From: Ascochyta rabiei
Taxonomy: Eukaryota > Ascomycota > Dothideomycetes > Pleosporales > Didymellaceae
Length of the DNA: 64,000 nt
Direction: 5' to 3'
Assembly (NCBI RefSeq): GCF_004011695.2
Contig: NC_082408.1
Span: forward strand, 2,217,501 to 2,281,500
Below are positions 60,447 to 64,000 of the stretch, piece after piece. The notes under the pieces are model-generated. The model saw nothing but the letters and a program-made list of their open reading frames with translations. It was not told the DNA's origin and did no database searches. A program made the translations under genes and the position numbers. The number at the start of each line of letters is the position of its first letter. Position 1 is the first letter of the stretch.

Positions 60447-61536
60447 ACGTACTCTACGGGTGAGCGGATTAAACGGGTGAGCGGATCACTCTGCCAAGAC
60501 CACACTAAACCTCCACCTTACCACGCAATGCCTCAACAACAACATCAATCTACGCCCTTAAGAGAAGCTACAATACAGCTTACACTCTAGGCAATAAAAT
60601 AAGACGCAACGCTTACTGTATAACGCGCTACAGCTATATATAACACGCCTTATAGTATACTACACGCTTAATATACAGAACAACCTGTATAAGCTAATTA
60701 TACGCCAGTTTAACAGATTATAGACTAGAATAAGAAGGACGTAATTACTAAGTATATCCTTAAGCTAGATGTATAAGGATTTGCCTCTTAGCTGGCTACT
60801 GTAGCTGATATAGCTAATTCTTTGCGTGCTAAGCGCAATATAGGCTATATTGGCATAAACTAGCCTAACACGTTTGTTAAGCGCCGCCCTAACCTTAAAG
60901 TAAGGTTTAATCGCAAGTACGACTACAAGAGAGCCCTCTGTAAGGATCTAGAGATTATTAGGGGCTGGTTTAGGCTTGTAGCGAATGTTAAAGCTAAGTA
61001 TAGCATCTAGGACAATAACACGTACAACTTTAATAAGACAGGCTTTATAATAGGCTAGATATTAACAGGAGCAGTTATTATAGGCTTAGAGCGTTAAGGA
61101 CAGCTAAAGGCAGTGCAGTAGGGTAATTAAGAGTGGACAACGGTTATATAGAGCATCAATGGCACAGGGTAGGCTATTCCACCCTTTATTATCTTTAAAG
61201 GCCGTAACCACCTCTCTGCCTGGTACAAAGAGGACAATCTGCCCTATAACTGGGTTATTAGAGTATCTAAGAACAGATGGACTACTAACAAGCTTGGTCT
61301 AGACTGGTTAAAGCACTTTAATGCCTATACAAAGACGCGCACCTAAGAAGTGTACTAGCTGCTCCTTATTAACAGCCACGAGAGCCACAACTCCCTTAAC
61401 TTCTAACAATACTGTAAGGAAGTAAAGATTGTTACACTGTGTATGCCTCTACACTTATCTTACCTCTTACAACCACTAGATGTAGGTTGTTTTGCCCCTC
61501 TAAAGAAGGTATATAGGCGCTAAGCTAAGAATCTTA

Positions 61537-63399
61537 ACGTACTCTACAGGTAAGCGGATCAAACAGGTGAGCGGATCACTCTGCCAAGACCACACCAAAT
61601 TTCTACCCTATTATAGCTTACATTAGCCTACTTTGGCCTTATATACAGTAGTGTAGTATATAATATTATTTAGAAACATCTTCTACAGCCTTCTTACATG
61701 TACGTAAGTTATGTCTAACATTGTAGTACTTTATACAGCGTCTTTAGGTTACTTCCCCTCCTTTAGCACGCACTCGCTTCTTTGCCTTCTTACTATTACC
61801 ACACGCCCTAAACTTAGTTAGAGTAGTTAATTAAAGGCCTTCCTTAGCTGTTAGGACTCCCTCCTGCTGTAATTGCTTTCTTTTATGCGATTTACGTCGC
61901 GTAGCAGCCTTATTTGCTGCTCGAAGCCTAGTAATCTCCCTTTAAGCCAACACTAGCTTATGCGCTACTATAGCTGCGCCTTTAGTAAGCTTTTTAAAGG
62001 CCTTAACTATTAAAGTTAGTAAGCTGCTTGCATGCCTTTAAATCCTCTCTTAAACCAGCGTTAATTGCGACCCTAATTGCAGGGTAGTGCTTAGGGTTTG
62101 GGACTGCTAGGGCTCATCTTCTACAGTAGGTAGCGGTAGGGTACGTAGGCGGACATCAAGACCCATTATAACCCGTTCTAGGTCAAGCAGGACTATTCTA
62201 GCGCCTTAGAAGCCTCCTTAGATATTGCTAGAAGTAAATGTCTCCTTATAGGCGTCTATAAAGCATAGTAGGAACTTAGTTTTAGTAATATAAGTAATAT
62301 AGTTATGTATAAGATTCTTAGCTTAGCGCCTATATACCTTCTTTAGAGGGGCAAAACAACCTATATCTAGTGGTTGTAAGAGGTGAGATAAGTGTAGAGG
62401 CATACACAGTGTAACTGTCTTTACTTCCTTACAGTATTGTTAGAAGTTAAGGGAGTTGTGGCTCTTATGGCTGTTAATAAGGAGCAGCTAGTATACTCCT
62501 TAGGTGCGCGTCTTTGTATAGGCATTAAAGTGCTTTAACCAGTCTAGACCAAGCTTGTTAGTAGTCCATCTGTTCTTAGAGACTCCAATAACCCAGTTAT
62601 AGGGCAGATTGTCCTCTTTGTACCAGGCAGAGAGGTGGTTGCAGCCTTTAAAGATAATAAAGGGTAGAATAGCCTACCCTGTGCCATTAATACCCTATAT
62701 AACTGTTGTCTACTCTCAATTGCCCTACTATACTACCTTTAGCCGTCCTTAACGCTCTAAGCCTGTAACAACTACTCCTGTTAATATCTGGCCTATTATA
62801 AAGCCTGTCTTATTAAAGTTGTATGTGTTATTGTCCTAGATGCTATACTTAGCTTTAACATTCGCTACAAGCCTAAACCAGCCCCTAATAATCTCTAGAT
62901 CCTTACAGAGGGCTCTCTTGTAGTTGTACTTGCGATTAAACCTTACTTTAAGGTTAGGGCGGCGCTTAACAAACGTGTTAGGCCAGTTTATGCCAACATG
63001 GCCTATATTGCGCTTAGCACGCAAAGAATTAGCTATATTAGCTATAGCAGCCAGCTAAGGGGCAAATCCTTATATATCTAGCTTAAGGATATACTTAGTA
63101 ATCACGTTCTCCTTAGTCTGGTCTATAATCTGTTAAACTGGCGTATAATCAGCTTGTGCAGGTCGTTCTGTGTATTAAGCGTGTAGTGTGCTGTAAGGCG
63201 CGTTATATATAGCTGCAGCGCGTCACACAGTAAGCGTTACGTCTTATTTAATTGCCTGGAGCGCAAGCTGTATCGCAGCTTCTCTTAAGGGCGTAGAGTG
63301 ATGTTGTTGTTGAGGCATTGCGTGGTAAGGTGGAGGTTTAGTGTGGTCTTGGCAGAGTGATCCGCTTACCCGTTTGATCCGCTCACCCGTAGAGTACGT
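61537..63399 (-). mobile_element. Pogo/Fot1-like element A3, complete, 1863 bp, nested in A2
   Basis: ACGTACTCTACAGGTAAGCGG...CCGCTCACCCGTAGAGTACGT with TA at 61535-61536 and 63400-63401. Its insertion point is uninterrupted in A1 at about 16955. Opposite orientation to A2. Confidence 0.96.
61680..63330 (-). pseudogene. Pogo A3 transposase, broken
   Basis: Minus strand. The HTH/core-proximal segment 62836-63024 is open and reads MRAKRNIGHVGINWPNTFVK and on to VKAKYSI. The Trp of GINWPN, which is a stop in A2, is intact here. DDE blocks follow to about 61900, then the Lys-rich C-terminus. Stops elsewhere. Confidence 0.88.
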
Positions 63400-64000
63400 T
63401 ATGCGTAACTACATTACTTATATTACTAAAACTAAGTTCCTACTATGCTTTATAGACGCCTATAAGGAGACATTTACTTCTAGCAATATCTAAGGAGGCT
63501 TCTAAGGCGCTAGAATAGTCCTCCTTAACCCAGAACGGGTTATAATAGGTCTTAATGTCTGCCTACGTACCCTACCACTACCTACTGTAGAAGATGAGCC
63601 CTAGCAGTCCTAAACCCTAAGCACTACTGTGCAATTAGGGTTGCAATTAACGCTGGTTTAAGAGAGGATTTAAAGGCATGCAAGCAGCTTACTAACTTTA
63701 ATAGTTAAGGCCTTTAAAAAGCTTGCTAAAGGCGCAGCTATAGTAGCGCATAAGCTAGTGTTAGCTTAAAGGGAGATTACTGGGCTTTAAGCAGCAAATA
63801 AGGCTGCTACGCAACGTAAATTGCATAAAAGAAAGCAATTACAGCAGGAGGGAGTCCTAACAGCTAAGGAAGGCCTTTAATTAACTACTCTAACTAAGTT
63901 TAGGGCGTGTGGTAATAGTAAGAAGGCAAAGAAGCGAGTGCGCGCTAAAGGAGGGGAAGTAACCTAAAGACGCTGTACAAAGTGCTACAATGTTAGACAT

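Larger units (their letters stand above)
60447..64000 (+). mobile_element. Pogo/Fot1-like element A2, split by A3, runs off the window
   Basis: Terminus ACGTACTCTACGGGTGAGCGG after TA (60445-60446), with GGGTGAGCGGAT at 60458-60469 and again at 60475-60486. Interrupted at 61537 by A3 and resumed at 63402. The right terminus is outside the window. Confidence 0.93.
60528..64000 (+). pseudogene. Pogo A2 transposase, broken and split by A3
   Basis: Starts MPQQQHQSTPLREA. HTH region NSLRAKRNIGYIGIN and FVKRRPNLKVRFNRKYDY. DDE: YNFNKTGFIIG (first Asp to Asn), NSHESHNSLNF (second site changed), LLQPLDVGCFAPLKKVYRR (third Asp intact). Resumes at 63402 with TKFLLCFIDAYKE; the C-terminal basic region reaches the edge. 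Stops at former Gln/Trp codons. Confidence 0.88.

Overview
The window looks like a transposon-filled, AT-rich block of a filamentous ascomycete (Pezizomycotina) genome. Almost every recognisable coding segment is broken by TAA/TAG codons where the family has Gln or Trp, and catalytic Asp, His and Cys are replaced by Asn or Tyr. That is the pattern expected from C:G to T:A change at CpA sites (repeat-induced point mutation, RIP). I see no cellular housekeeping gene, rRNA or tRNA. The only clean, probably functional gene is a small secreted protein gene at 25374-25640, which resembles the ToxB-like / MAX-fold effectors of plant-pathogenic fungi. A dothideomycete plant pathogen is therefore plausible, but this is inference.

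Layout. 1-628: tandem repeat. 629-7562: complete Ty3/Gypsy element on the minus strand (Gypsy-1). 7563-8828: a solo-LTR-like fragment and a 5'-truncated LINE tail. 9156-15380: plus-strand Gypsy-2, its 5' LTR split by a solo LTR and its 3' end lost at a pogo element. 15381-17660: pogo/Fot1 element A1, itself split by a solo LTR with a perfect CTACC duplication. 17661 to about 23640: Tad-like LINE on the minus strand. 23900-24886: small non-coding LTR element. 24887-26011: the effector gene and its flanks. 26012-29993: lightly mutated Ty1/Copia element lacking the integrase core. 31340-31772: short pogo-derived MITE.

From 31812 to the end the window is a stack of nested insertions. An old Gypsy fragment (3b) holds Gypsy-3 (34379-60187, duplication TACTT). 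Gypsy-3 holds a hAT transposon (40484-55419). The hAT holds Gypsy-4 (44926-53776, duplication GTGCT). Gypsy-4's left LTR holds pogo C (45142-46994, TA duplication). Two pogo B elements also sit in Gypsy-3, and pogo A3 sits inside pogo A2 at the right edge.

Three observations stand out. First, the hAT element carries a degraded histone H3-fold gene with two small introns. Second, four pogo families with different termini all share a doubled subterminal motif with exactly 17 bp period. Third, the Gypsy families 1, 3 and 4 all carry an extra ORF antisense to gag-pol between the integrase and the 3' LTR.
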